A stretch of DNA of 64,000 nucleotides from NCBI RefSeq assembly GCF_003323715.1, contig NZ_QOIN01000026.1:124001-188000 (forward strand). Reading direction: 5' to 3'. Positions within the stretch are counted from its first letter, which is position 1. The number at the start of each line of letters is the position of its first letter. Position numbers and translations under genes: made by a program. A model generated the notes under the pieces. It was not told the origin of the DNA and searched no databases. It was given only the letters and a program-made list of their open reading frames with translations. Positions 1-7,399 of the stretch are shown here, in pieces. This DNA is from Streptomyces diacarni (GTDB lineage: Bacteria; Actinomycetota; Actinomycetes; Streptomycetales; Streptomycetaceae).

Positions 1-502
1 CGACCGTCTTGCCGTCCCCCTCGGCGTCGAGGTCGTTGAGGGAGACGAGCCCGTGGTCGAGGAACGGGTCGACGTCGCCCTTCTCGCCGAGTTCGCCGAG
101 GCCCGGGATGGGGTTGCCGTACGGCGATTCGGTGGGATGGCGCAGCAGGTCGAGCACGCGGCGTTCGACGGCCTCGCTCATGACGTGTTCCCAGCGACAG
201 GCCTCGGCGTGGACCTGTTCCCATTCCAGGCCGATGACGTCGACGAGGAGGCATTCGGCGAGCCGGTGTTTGCGCATGACGCGAGTGGCCAGCCTGCGGC
301 CCTCCTCCGTCAGCTCGAGGTGGCGGTCCCCGGCGACCGTGACGAGTCCGTCCCGTTCCATACGGGCGACGGTCTGGCTGACCGTGGGCCCGCTCTGGTC
401 GAGGCGCTCCGCGATGCGGGCACGCATCGGGACCACACCCTCCTCCTCGAGTTCCAGGATGGTGCGGAGATACATCTCCGTGGTGTCGATGAGTCCTGAC
501 AT
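1..502 (-). CDS. dmdR1: DtxR/IdeR-family iron-dependent repressor DmdR1, 3' end beyond window
   Basis: Fe(II)-activated DNA-binding repressor that controls siderophore and iron genes in Streptomyces. The visible 167 codons begin [20 protein letters not shown] and contain the N-terminal winged helix ([19 protein letters not shown]) followed by the dimerization/metal-binding domain with HRLAECLL and [12 protein letters not shown]. These carry the Cys/Glu/His ligands typical of DtxR proteins. The C-terminal SH3-like domain lies left of base 1, so the gene is cut by the window edge. The ATG at 502 is the conserved family start. It is transcribed divergently from the SIS-domain gene, with a 199-base gap. 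Identity is very secure because the sequence is nearly invariant in Streptomyces; the symbol follows S. coelicolor usage. A long open frame lies on the opposite strand (see findings). Confidence 0.95.
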   Translation of the reverse strand, partial: MSGLIDTTEMYLRTILELEEEGVVPMRARIAERLDQSGPTVSQTVARMERDGLVTVAGDRHLELTEEGRRLATRVMRKHRLAECLLVDVIGLEWEQVHAEACRWEHVMSEAVERRVLDLLRHPTESPYGNPIPGLGELGEKGDVDPFLDHGLVSLNDLDAEGDGKTV

Positions 503-592
503 GCGTAGCCCCTAGTCAGCTTGTGCGGTGGCCCTGCTAGCAATTCTGACGCATCCCGCTGACAACCGTCCCGCGGAAGGGCGGAGACGGTA

Positions 593-619
593 TTGACAGC
601 CGGCGCCGACCAGTTGACA
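593..619 (+). promoter_or_regulatory. Two TTGACA hexamers upstream of the SIS gene
   Basis: TTGACA occurs twice on the plus strand, at 593-598 and 614-619, in the divergent region between dmdR1 and the SIS-domain gene. Either could be a -35 element. No convincing -10 box sits at 17-18 bases from either, so the promoter is only suggested. Confidence 0.3.
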
Positions 620-701
620 GAAGCAGGTCCAGACCTCAACGTGATCGCCGTACTACGGAACGGGACCGGTCAACGAGCGGCGAGGGGCGAGGGGCGACGC
701 G

Positions 702-1529
702 ATGGGTGACGGCGGCGGGGCGGGTGCGGGGGCGGGAACGGCGGCGGACACGGGGACGGGCACGGGCACGGGCACAGGCACGGGGACGACGCTTGCCGGG
801 GATTTCCTGGACGCGGCCATCGCGCTGTTGTCCGAGGTCAGGGACGGTGAGGCGGGGAACATCCGTGCTGCGGGCGCCCTGCTCGCGCGCACGGTTGCCG
901 AGGGTGGCCGGGTCTTCGCTTTCGGTGCGGGGCACTCGTCCTTGCCGGCGCAGGACACCGTCTACCGGGCGGGCGGCCTGGCGGTGATGAATCTGCTCAA
1001 CGTTCCGGGCGCGGTGGGGGTCGACGTGCGGCCCGCCACGCTCGGCAGCGCGCTGGAGCGGGTCTCGGGGCTCGCGGCGGCGGCGCTGGACTCCAGCCCG
1101 GCGCGCGCGGGTGACGTGCTGATCGTGATCTCTCTCTCGGGCCGCAACGCGCTGCCCGTGGAGCTGGCGATGAACGCGCGGGCGCTGGGGCTGAAGGTCG
1201 TCGGCGTGACGTCGGTGGCGTACGCGCGCGAGACGCGCTCGCGGCACAGCACGGGCACGTTCCTCAAGGACCACTGCGACCTCGTCGTCGACAGCCGTAT
1301 CGCCCTGGGGGACGCGGAGCTGACCGCCGAGGGGGTGGAGGCGCCGTTCGCTCCGGCGTCCACGGTGGTCACGAGCGCGCTGATGCAGGCGATCGTCGCC
1401 GAGGCGACGGGTGAGCTGGTGCGCCGGGGTGTCGAGCCGCCGATGCTGCGCTCGGGGAACGTGGACGGCGGGCACGACTGGAACGCCCAGGTGATGGACG
1501 AGTACGCGGACCGGATCTTCTACCGCTGA
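702..1529 (+). CDS. UPF0309 SIS-domain (phosphosugar-binding) protein
   Basis: A 275-residue SIS-fold protein of the UPF0309 family. SIS domains bind phosphosugars in isomerases and regulators; the substrate here is unknown. A glycine/threonine-rich tail (about residues 5-29) precedes the SIS core, which shows FAFGAGHSS (about residue 72) and VISLSGRNALPVELA (about 143), the phosphate-binding Ser/Gly loops. It ends HDWNAQVMDEYADRIFYR. The ATG at 702 is the first in frame. The N-terminal tail is unusually long and built from a hexanucleotide repeat, so true translation might begin later, near TTLAGDFLDAAI. It sits next to dmdR1 as in S. coelicolor, which suggests conserved synteny but not necessarily an iron-related role. 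Confidence 0.85.
   Translation: MGDGGGAGAGAGTAADTGTGTGTGTGTGTTLAGDFLDAAIALLSEVRDGEAGNIRAAGALLARTVAEGGRVFAFGAGHSSLPAQDTVYRAGGLAVMNLLNVPGAVGVDVRPATLGSALERVSGLAAAALDSSPARAGDVLIVISLSGRNALPVELAMNARALGLKVVGVTSVAYARETRSRHSTGTFLKDHCDLVVDSRIALGDAELTAEGVEAPFAPASTVVTSALMQAIVAEATGELVRRGVEPPMLRSGNVDGGHDWNAQVMDEYADRIFYR
749..788 (+). repeat. Hexanucleotide microsatellite inside the SIS gene
   Basis: An imperfect run of the 6-mer GGGCAC/GGGGAC encodes alternating Thr-Gly residues near the N terminus. It is a likely site of slippage and length variation between strains. Confidence 0.7.
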
Positions 1530-1605
1530 CACCGTCCATCCACGTCCATCCACCGCCCGATACCGGTCCTCCACCGCTGACGCCGGCGCCACCGGCGCCA
1601 CCGGC

Positions 1606-3132
1606 TCAGTGCCGGTACCCGTGGTCGGCTCCCCGCCTCTCCAGTACGCCCGCCAGATCGACCGCCACCGCGACGAGCGCGGCGGTCTGCTCGGCGTAGT
1701 CGGCGTCCTCCCGGTCGAAGGGGCGGCGGCCCGCCTCCCGCAGGAAGGTGACGACGCCGAGGGAGCGGCCCCGGCAGCGCAGCACCGTGCACAGGCCGTG
1801 CACGGTCCCGGCGGGCCAGCTGCGGGCGCGCGCCCACTCGCCCGCCTCGTGTGCGGCGGTGGTGTTGGTGCCGCCGCTGGCACGGACCGAGGTGCAGCGC
1901 TGGTAGGCCTGGAGCGCGGGGTGCCCTTCGGTGTAGGCGACGGGGATGCCGCTGGGCGCGTTCGCCTCGATGTACGGTGCACGGCCGCGGTCGGCGACGG
2001 GGGTGGAGGCGGCCCGCACGAGCCGGGTGTCGCTGGGCGGCAGCGCGTCCAGCGAGGCGTCCAGCGTCGGGGAGGGTTCGGGGCCCGGGTCGGCGGCGAG
2101 GTCGAGCAGCGCGCGGTCGGCGAATCCGGCGAGGGCGAACTCCAGGTGGAGGCGTGCGGCCTCCATGGGGTCGGGGCACTCGGCGGCGGCCCGTGCCGCG
2201 CGGTGCAGCTGGCTGTCGCGGAAGTGAAGCCGCGCCGCGTCGCGCTCCGCGCGTTTGTGCGCGGTGACGTCCTGGAAGAGCCAGGCCACGCCGAGCGGTA
2301 CGGGCTCTTCGGCGAGGGGGGAGGCGAGCCGCAGGAAGCCGCTGCGCCAGCAGCGGCGCCGGGATTCGGCCCCGGCCTCCGACGCGTGCCCGGAGGCGTT
2401 CCCGGCGCCTCGGGTGCCCGCGTCGGGCCCGTCGGTGAGGGGGGCGCGCAGCGTCACCCAGATCTCGGCGGGGGCCGGTGGCGAGCCCTCTCCGAGGACG
2501 TGCTGGAGGGCGCCTTCGAGCTCTTCCATGCCCTGGTCGAGCAGTTCGCCCAGGGGGCGTCCGAGCATGGCGGCGCGTGCGGGGGCGCGGAAGGCGCGCG
2601 CGGCGTGTGCGTTGGCGACGGTGGGGCGCAGGTCGGCGTCGACGAGGACGACGCCCCAGGAGGCGTCCTCCAGCAGCGCCTCGCTCAGCGCGATGGAGCG
2701 TTCGAGGTCGATCTGGGCGTGCACCTCGCTGAACGCGCAGTAGACGCCCTTGGCGCGGCCGTCGGCCCCGGTGACGCCGGAGGACTGGATGCGCACGAGC
2801 ACCCGTCCGCCGTCCTTGGTGAGCAGCGCGAACTCGTGGAGGTGGCGGCCGGGCGAGCGCATCGCGCCCAGCAGCTGGCTCTCGATGTCCTCGGCGTCGG
2901 CCGCGCGCACCGCCCACCCCGCGAGCCCCTGGCGGCCGACGGCCTCCTCCTGGGACCAGCCGAGCATGCGTTCGGCCTCGCGGTTCCAGTGGGTGATCAC
3001 TCCGTCGGCGTCGAAGGCGCACAGGGCGGCGTCCATGCCGTCCAGGAGCGCCGCGAGCAGGAGTTCGTCGTCGGGTCCGCCGTCGTCGCCGTCCGAGGAC
3101 GACGCGGAGTGTGTCTCGGACCGAGCGGCCAC
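1606..3132 (-). CDS. PAS-PAS-GAF sensor protein without output domain
   Basis: A 508-residue cytoplasmic sensory protein. The first PAS domain (about residues 27-135) has ALCAFDADGVITHWNREAERML and the PAC-like LLTKDGGRVLVRIQSSGV. A second PAS (about 150-290) has GVVLVDADLRPTVANAHA and ends FQDVTAHKRAERDA. A GAF-like domain (about 300-500) ends SLGVVTFLREAGRRPFDRED. No histidine kinase, GGDEF, PP2C or HTH domain follows, so it is an orphan sensor or adaptor. The start is GTG at 3132, preceded by a G-rich run. A GTG start and lack of a partner operon gene make the exact N terminus uncertain. Ligand unknown; PAS and GAF often sense light, redox or small molecules. Confidence 0.85.
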   Translation of the reverse strand: MAARSETHSASSSDGDDGGPDDELLLAALLDGMDAALCAFDADGVITHWNREAERMLGWSQEEAVGRQGLAGWAVRAADAEDIESQLLGAMRSPGRHLHEFALLTKDGGRVLVRIQSSGVTGADGRAKGVYCAFSEVHAQIDLERSIALSEALLEDASWGVVLVDADLRPTVANAHAARAFRAPARAAMLGRPLGELLDQGMEELEGALQHVLGEGSPPAPAEIWVTLRAPLTDGPDAGTRGAGNASGHASEAGAESRRRCWRSGFLRLASPLAEEPVPLGVAWLFQDVTAHKRAERDAARLHFRDSQLHRAARAAAECPDPMEAARLHLEFALAGFADRALLDLAADPGPEPSPTLDASLDALPPSDTRLVRAASTPVADRGRAPYIEANAPSGIPVAYTEGHPALQAYQRCTSVRASGGTNTTAAHEAGEWARARSWPAGTVHGLCTVLRCRGRSLGVVTFLREAGRRPFDREDADYAEQTAALVAVAVDLAGVLERRGADHGYRH

Positions 3133-3373
3133 CTCGGCACCCCCCTAGATGCTCTGCCGTCGCGGACAGCGACGGAGTGTTCACGGATCATTCAACTCGA
3201 ACGTGACGCAGAGCACAGTGAGTTCCCGTAAATCGTTGTCGCCCCGAAACTCATCCGCGCGGGCGAGGCCGGTGACGGACCCGGACCGCCCGGTGCGCGG
3301 CGCCCGGGCCGGAGCCCGGCTCCGGACCCAAACCCGTCCTGGAGGCCTCCCGGAAATCCGTCCCGAAAATCGT

Positions 3374-3403
3374 TTGCCGGTGTCCCGGGGCGGTGCCTAC
3401 GGT
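3374..3403 (+). promoter_or_regulatory. Candidate promoter of the leader RNA
   Basis: TTGCCG (3374-3379) and TACGGT (3398-3403) are separated by 18 bases, a plausible Streptomyces housekeeping promoter. A start near 3410 would place it just upstream of the extended Shine-Dalgarno sequence at 3417. Confidence 0.45.
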
Positions 3404-3416
3404 GTGGAGCACACAG

Positions 3417-3431
3417 GAAAGGAGGTGATCC
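3417..3431 (+). promoter_or_regulatory. 15-nt perfect extended Shine-Dalgarno sequence
   Basis: GAAAGGAGGTGATCC is complementary to 15 bases at the 3' end of bacterial 16S rRNA, far longer than the 4-6 bases usual for Streptomyces genes. It lies 5 bases upstream of the ATG at 3437. It can be sequestered by pairing with codons 3-5 of the minipeptide. Confidence 0.75.
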
Positions 3432-3436
3432 GGCTG

Positions 3437-3475
3437 ATGATCAATCACCGGACGTGTGAGGTGGCTGCGGCCTAA
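3437..3475 (+). CDS. 12-residue minipeptide MINHRTCEVAAA
   Basis: A 13-codon open frame directly downstream of the 15-nt Shine-Dalgarno match. Its codons are part of the surrounding RNA folds: codons 3-5 (AAT CAC CGG) pair with the Shine-Dalgarno core, and the TAA stop forms the loop of the next hairpin. This suggests translation is used to remodel the RNA rather than to supply a protein. The single Cys at position 7 recalls Streptomyces cysteine-type leader peptides, but no sulfur gene follows; the neighbours are on the other strand. A real translated peptide is likely; its role is not known. Confidence 0.55.
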   Translation: MINHRTCEVAAA

Positions 3476-3528
3476 GGCCGACGCCACTGCGTGACGCCGG
3501 CTCGCCGGCCAATCCACAGCAGTCACCC

Positions 3529-3597
3529 GGCCCGTGGGCTCGTCGGACTCGTCCGACCGACGCCGTTCGCTTCGGCGAAGGGAGTCGCCCACGGGCC
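3529..3597 (+). terminator. Three-way-junction palindrome, possible bidirectional terminator
   Basis: An 11-bp perfect stem (GGCCCGTGGGC at 3529-3539 with GCCCACGGGCC at 3587-3597) encloses two hairpins, one with a UUCG tetraloop closed by C-G. There is no T tract, as is usual in Streptomyces. It could end the leader RNA on the plus strand and pdxH on the minus strand. Confidence 0.5.
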
Positions 3598-3671
3598 GTT
3601 CTGCTGCCCTCCTCGTTCCCGGCTCGGCGCTGGACCCGGCCTGGCCAGGCTCAGCGCCGCGAGCCCACCCC

Positions 3672-4451
3672 TCAGGGGCAGAGCCGCTCGATCCGCCAGC
3701 CGTCGACGGGACCCTCCGCGCCGCCGTCCGTACGGCGGCTGTAGCGCAGCCTGTCGTGCAGGCGGTTCTCCCTGCCCTGCCAGAACTCCACCGTCTCGGG
3801 GCGCACCCGGTAGCCGCCCCACTGGGCGGGCGCCGGCACGTCCTCGCCCTCCGGGTAGCGCTCCGCGAGCCGGGCGAACATCGCGTCCAGCTCCTCGCGC
3901 GAGGCCACCCGGGAGGACTGCTCGCTCGCCCAGGCACCCAGTTGGGAGCCGTGCGGGCGGGTGCGGAAGTAGGCGGCGGTCTCGTCCCGTCCGGTGCGCT
4001 CGGCCGTACCCGAGACGATCACCTGGCGGGCGATGCCGTGCCAGGGGAAGAGCAGGGACACCCGCGGGTTGGCGTCCAGTTCGCGGCCCTTGCGGGAGCC
4101 GTAGTTGGTGAAGAAGACGAAGCCCCGCTCGTCGTATTTCTTGAGCAGGACGGTTCGGGAGCTGGGCCGGCCGTCCTCGTCGGCGGTCGAGCAGATCATC
4201 GCGTTGGGCTCGTGCAGCCCCGCGGCCCGCACCTGTGCGAACCAGTGCGCGAACTGCGTGACGGGGTCGGGCGCGAGGTCGCTCTCGTCGAGCCCCGCGT
4301 CGCGGTAGTGGGCCCGCATCACCGCGGGGTCCAAGGTCGTGGAGTCGTCATCGGCCTGGCCGGCGGGGTGTCCGACGGCGGTGTCAGCGGGCTTGCCGGC
4401 GGCGTGGCCGGCAGCGTCATCAGCGTGAGGCACGCCGCCATCTTGCAGCAT
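3672..4451 (-). CDS. pdxH: Pyridoxamine 5'-phosphate oxidase
   Basis: FMN-dependent oxidase that converts pyridoxine or pyridoxamine 5'-phosphate to pyridoxal 5'-phosphate with O2; cytoplasmic, last step of B6 salvage. Diagnostic motifs are [34 protein letters not shown] (FMN site), [37 protein letters not shown] and the C-terminal [20 protein letters not shown]. The frame stays open up to a GTG at 4538. The region before [11 protein letters not shown] is low-complexity and not typical of the family, so I chose the ATG at 4451; the true start could be GTG 4433 or later. Divergent from the citrate synthase gene. No cofactor partner genes are nearby. Confidence 0.9.
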   Translation of the reverse strand: MLQDGGVPHADDAAGHAAGKPADTAVGHPAGQADDDSTTLDPAVMRAHYRDAGLDESDLAPDPVTQFAHWFAQVRAAGLHEPNAMICSTADEDGRPSSRTVLLKKYDERGFVFFTNYGSRKGRELDANPRVSLLFPWHGIARQVIVSGTAERTGRDETAAYFRTRPHGSQLGAWASEQSSRVASREELDAMFARLAERYPEGEDVPAPAQWGGYRVRPETVEFWQGRENRLHDRLRYSRRTDGGAEGPVDGWRIERLCP

Positions 4452-4790
4452 CGGCCCTGGCCGCGGTCCGACAGTCTGCCCGGTGGTCACCCGCTGCACA
4501 CCTGAGGGCCCCGAATCGGCCCCTGTGCCACTTCTCACCCTCCCCGACGGGGCCGCGAGCCGCCAGAATCCTGCGCGGGGAGCTGTGAGGTCCGCACGTC
4601 AGGGGCTATGGTTGCCGCTCCGTCCGGCAGGGCGCTTGGGCCACGGGGCCGCGGAGCGTGACCATCCGCCCAGACGGGCATGACCGAGGGGAGACCCGGT
4701 CCGTGAGCCGCGGGACGCGGCAGCGGAACCGCGCGCCGCCCGCACAGCAGACCACGCTGCCCCCGCGCAGCCCATGCCAGCAGGTCGTTC
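4452..4790. other. Divergent intergenic region pdxH/citA
   Basis: About 340 bases without a convincing gene. It must hold the promoters of pdxH (minus) and the citrate synthase gene (plus). I cannot pick clear -35/-10 pairs. An open extension of the pdxH frame occupies 4452-4538 but lacks a good ribosome binding site. Confidence 0.5.
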
Positions 4791-4835
4791 CGCCGCCAGC
4801 TGTTCCTGGCGGCGCTCTGAAGAGGGAGCCGCCAG
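4791..4835 (+). promoter_or_regulatory. Mutually exclusive hairpins at the citA ribosome binding site
   Basis: CTGGCGGC at 4806-4813 can pair upstream with GCCGCCAG at 4792-4799 (9 bp counting flanks, 6-base loop). It can also pair downstream with an identical GCCGCCAG at 4828-4835, which abuts the ATG and traps the Shine-Dalgarno GAGGGA in its loop. The arrangement looks like a simple translational on/off switch. Confidence 0.4.
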
Positions 4836-5927
4836 ATGTCCGACTTCGTACCCGGGCTCGAGGGAATCGTCGCGTTCGAGACGGAGATCGCCGAACCCGA
4901 CAAGGAAGGCGGCTCGCTCCGGTACCGGGGCGTGGACATCGAGGACCTCGTCGGGCACACGTCCTTCGGCAACGTGTGGGGGCTGCTGGTCGACGGCGGC
5001 TTCAACCCGGGCCTGCCGCCCGCCGAACCGTTCCCCATCCCCGTGCACTCGGGCGACATCCGCGTCGACGTCCAGTCGGCTCTGGCGATGCTGGCGCCCG
5101 TGTGGGGCCTCAAACCCCTGCTCGACATCGACACGGCCACCGCACGGGACAACCTGGCGCGGGCCGCCGTGATGGCCCTCTCCTACGTGGCGCAGTCCGC
5201 ACGCGGCCAGGGCCTGCCCATGGTGCCGCAGAAGGAGATCGACAAGGCCGACACCATCGTCGAACGCTTCATGCGCCGCTGGCGCGGCGAGCCCGACCCC
5301 AAGCACGTGGCGGCCGTGGACGCCTACTGGACGTCCGCCGCCGAGCACGGCATGAACGCCTCCACCTTCACCGCCCGCGTCATCGCCTCGACCGGCGCCG
5401 ACGTGGCCGCGGCGCTGTCCGGCGCCGTCGGCGCCATGTCGGGCCCGCTGCACGGCGGCGCGCCCTCCCGCGTCCTCGGCATGATCGAGGAGATCGAACG
5501 CACCGGCGACGCGGACGCCTACGTGAAGCGGCAACTCGACCGCGGCGAGCGGCTGATGGGCTTCGGCCACCGCGTCTACCGCGCCGAAGACCCGCGCGCC
5601 CGGGTGCTGCGGCGTACGGCCAAGGAACTGGGCGCTCCGCGGTACGAGGTCGCCCTGGCGCTGGAGAAGGCCGCGCTCGCTCAGCTGCGGGCCCGCAGGC
5701 CCGACCGGATCCTGGAGACCAACGTCGAGTTCTGGGCGGCCATCGTCCTCGACTTCGCCGAGGTACCGGCCCACATGTTCACCTCGATGTTCACGTGCGC
5801 CCGCACCGCGGGATGGTCGGCCCACATCCTGGAACAGAAGCGGACGGGCCGACTGGTGCGGCCGTCGGCCCGGTACGTGGGGCCCGGCCCCCGCGGCCCC
5901 CGCGACGTCGACGGCTACACGAGCTGA
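4836..5927 (+). CDS. citA: Citrate synthase 2-type paralogue with Asp-to-Glu change
   Basis: 363-residue citrate-synthase fold enzyme expected to condense acetyl-CoA (or propionyl-CoA) with oxaloacetate. The two catalytic histidines are visible in SGPLHGGAPSRV (about residue 209) and GFGHRVYRAEDPRARVL (about 245). The position of the catalytic Asp in bacterial enzymes, in the context NVDF, reads NVEFWAAIVLDFAEVPAHMF (about residue 299), so Asp is Glu. It is shorter than the usual ~430-residue TCA-cycle enzyme, as citrate synthase 2 proteins are. The ATG at 4836 has GAGGGA upstream. A perfect hairpin follows the stop. Function could be a low-flux or alternative-substrate synthase; not the main TCA enzyme in my judgement. 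Confidence 0.85.
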   Translation: MSDFVPGLEGIVAFETEIAEPDKEGGSLRYRGVDIEDLVGHTSFGNVWGLLVDGGFNPGLPPAEPFPIPVHSGDIRVDVQSALAMLAPVWGLKPLLDIDTATARDNLARAAVMALSYVAQSARGQGLPMVPQKEIDKADTIVERFMRRWRGEPDPKHVAAVDAYWTSAAEHGMNASTFTARVIASTGADVAAALSGAVGAMSGPLHGGAPSRVLGMIEEIERTGDADAYVKRQLDRGERLMGFGHRVYRAEDPRARVLRRTAKELGAPRYEVALALEKAALAQLRARRPDRILETNVEFWAAIVLDFAEVPAHMFTSMFTCARTAGWSAHILEQKRTGRLVRPSARYVGPGPRGPRDVDGYTS

Positions 5928-5949
5928 TCCCGACCCGGGGGTCGGGGTC
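5926..5949 (+). terminator. Terminator hairpin after citA
   Basis: An 11-bp stem (one G-U pair) with a GG loop begins within the TGA stop codon. It stands between the convergent citrate synthase and DUF4232 genes. Confidence 0.7.
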
Positions 5950-6053
5950 AGCAACCGGTCGGTCCGGCCGCGCCTCGCCCCAAACGACGCCGGCCGCACC
6001 CGCGCTGCGTTGCGTTGCGCGTGGTGCGGCCGTGACGGCGGGCGAGAACCGCG

Positions 6054-6080
6054 GCGGGCTCAGCGGGCTCAGCGGGCTCA
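6054..6080. repeat. Three tandem 9-mers at the DUF4232 stop
   Basis: GCGGGCTCA is repeated three times head to tail, ending within the stop codon of the minus-strand lipoprotein gene. Confidence 0.7.
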
Positions 6081-6761
6081 GCCGATGCCGATCGGGTTGA
6101 CGAACGTGCCGGGGCGGGTGGCACCCGACTGGTCGAGGATGGCACCGCCGTACGGCCAGTCGAGGGTGACGTGCGAGGTCTCGTCGGGCGGGGTGACCAG
6201 GACCTTGCTCGGCGCGAAGCGCTTGGGGCCCTCCATGCCCTCGGGCACCGGCAGGATGTTCATGGACACCGCGGCCGTGGACTCGCCCGGCTTCAGCGTC
6301 ATGGTGCTCGGCGTGTCCGAGGAACGCCGCAGGTCCCACGTGTCGCCGGACTCGCTGACCAGCTGCACGCCCGGGAAACCGCGCAGCGTGCAGGTACGCC
6401 CGCCGTCGTTCTCGATCTGGATGCTCGCCACCTGCTGGTAGTCGGCCTCCATGTCCGGACGGCCGCCGTGCGGGCCACCCCACTTGAAGTCCAGCTCACC
6501 CGTGTGGCAGCGCTTGCTGGCACTGCCCGAGGAGACGTTGATCGCGTCCGTACGCGACCCCTTCGCGGCCGTCTCCTTCATCTTGACCCCCGACGCCTCC
6601 TGCACCTTGCCCTTTCCGCTGTCCTTCTCCGCGGACTGGGATCCGCCCTTGGAGGCCGAGGAGTCGGAGGACGAGTTGCACGCGGTGGCACCCGCGCCCA
6701 CCGCGACGACGGCCAGCACGGCAGCGGTGCAACGAACAGCGCGGTTGAGCATGGCGGACAT
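6078..6761 (-). CDS. DUF4232 lipoprotein
   Basis: A 227-residue secreted protein. The N terminus MSAMLNRAVRCTAAVLAVVA followed by GAGATAC is a signal peptide with a lipobox-like Cys. A Ser/Lys-rich linker (about 30-75) leads to a beta-sandwich DUF4232 domain with CHTGELDFKW, TCTLRGFPGVQL and SMNILPV, ending TFVNPIGIG. Two Cys in the domain probably form a disulfide. The chosen ATG at 6761 has GAAAGAGGG five to ten bases upstream; the frame is open further upstream but that part is not protein-like. Extracytoplasmic, membrane-anchored; role unknown. A decayed copy of the same C terminus appears near 10.4 kb. Confidence 0.85.
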   Translation of the reverse strand: MSAMLNRAVRCTAAVLAVVAVGAGATACNSSSDSSASKGGSQSAEKDSGKGKVQEASGVKMKETAAKGSRTDAINVSSGSASKRCHTGELDFKWGGPHGGRPDMEADYQQVASIQIENDGGRTCTLRGFPGVQLVSESGDTWDLRRSSDTPSTMTLKPGESTAAVSMNILPVPEGMEGPKRFAPSKVLVTPPDETSHVTLDWPYGGAILDQSGATRPGTFVNPIGIG

Positions 6762-6928
6762 GATCCCTCTTTCCCGGCGCGGGCCCTCGCCCCGCGCTCC
6801 CCGTCGTGTGGAGTGCGTTACGAGAGATGTGATGCGGCGCCGACGATCAGAGTTCACGAAACTTTGTCCGCGACCTGTAACAGCGGACGTCGGCCCCGCG
6901 TGGTGCGGGGCCGACGCGTCGAGCCTGC

Positions 6929-7138
6929 CTACGCGGGCCGCCCCGCGAAACCGATGAAGCGCACCCACTGGGCGGACGATACGGAGAGGACGGGACCGCG
7001 CTGTTCCTTGGAGTCACGAATGTGCACGGCACCTGCGCCGTGGGCGACCTCCACACAGTTGCCGCCATCCGGTCCGCTGTAGCTGCTCTTGTGCCAGGAA
7101 AGCTCGCGGAGCCGGATTGCCTCCTGCTCGTTCGTCAT
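6929..7138 (-). CDS. DUF397 protein, copy 1
   Basis: A 69-residue DUF397 protein: MTNEQEAIRLRELSWHKSSY, then NCVEVAHGAGAVHIRDSK and a C-terminal QWVRFIGFAG. DUF397 genes in Streptomyces pair with an HTH/DUF5753 regulator and act as small partners modulating development and antibiotic production (BldB/WhiJ-type systems). It lies 48 bases downstream of a second DUF397 gene with the same start (MTNEQE) and nearly identical 5' sequence, so the pair arose by tandem duplication. Same-strand neighbour of the HTH gene, likely one operon. Confidence 0.88.
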   Translation of the reverse strand: MTNEQEAIRLRELSWHKSSYSGPDGGNCVEVAHGAGAVHIRDSKEQRGPVLSVSSAQWVRFIGFAGRPA

Positions 7139-7186
7139 CGTTCCCCCTCCGATTAAACGAAGACCGCTGACTCCCCTCGGGCCTGC

Positions 7187-7399
7187 CTACGCGGACTGCT
7201 CCGCAAAGGCAACGAAGTCCGCCCAACCGGCGGACGGCACGGAGAGGACAGCGCCGCGCTGCACCTTGGAGTCACGGACGTGGACGGCACCGACGGTGTG
7301 CGCGACCTCCACGCAGTCGCTGGCACCAGACGAGCCGCTGTAGCTGCTCTTGAACCAGGACAGCGCGTGGAGCCCAGCTGTCTCCTGCTCGTTCGTCAT
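7187..7399 (-). CDS. DUF397 protein, copy 2
   Basis: A 70-residue DUF397 protein: MTNEQETAGLHALSWFKSSY, DCVEVAHTVGAVHVRDSK, ending GWADFVAFAEQSA. Its ATG overlaps the TGA of the upstream HTH regulator (ATGA), so the two are translationally coupled, the standard arrangement for these regulator/partner pairs. It is probably the cognate partner of the HTH protein, with copy 1 downstream being a diverged duplicate. Confidence 0.9.
   Translation of the reverse strand: MTNEQETAGLHALSWFKSSYSGSSGASDCVEVAHTVGAVHVRDSKVQRGAVLSVPSAGWADFVAFAEQSA

Larger units (their letters stand above)
3402..3600 (+). ncRNA. Structured stand-alone leader RNA with minipeptide
   Basis: This stretch lies between two minus-strand genes and codes no large protein, but is packed with perfect hairpins on the plus strand. 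They are: 3402-3414 (5 bp, GAG loop); 3424-3449 (GGTGAT with ATCACC, covering the ribosome binding site) or alternatively 3426-3443 (TGATC with GATCA); 3468-3480 (5 bp whose three-base loop is the stop codon TAA); 3496-3509 (5 bp, CTCG loop); and 3529-3597, an 11-bp outer stem enclosing two further hairpins, 3542-3557 (6 bp, CTCG loop) and 3566-3579 (5 bp with a UUCG tetraloop). The last unit is a three-way junction. On the minus strand the same palindrome may end pdxH transcription. Function unknown: small RNA, attenuator or ribosome-sensing element. Confidence 0.6.

Noticed and set aside
3529..3597. tRNA or riboswitch of known class
   Set aside because: Three stems but no CCA-type acceptor, TPsiC or anticodon features; no match to classes I know.
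4658..6100. 480-codon plus-strand frame over citrate synthase
   Set aside because: Arg/Pro/Gly-rich shadow in another frame of the real gene; composition is not protein-like.
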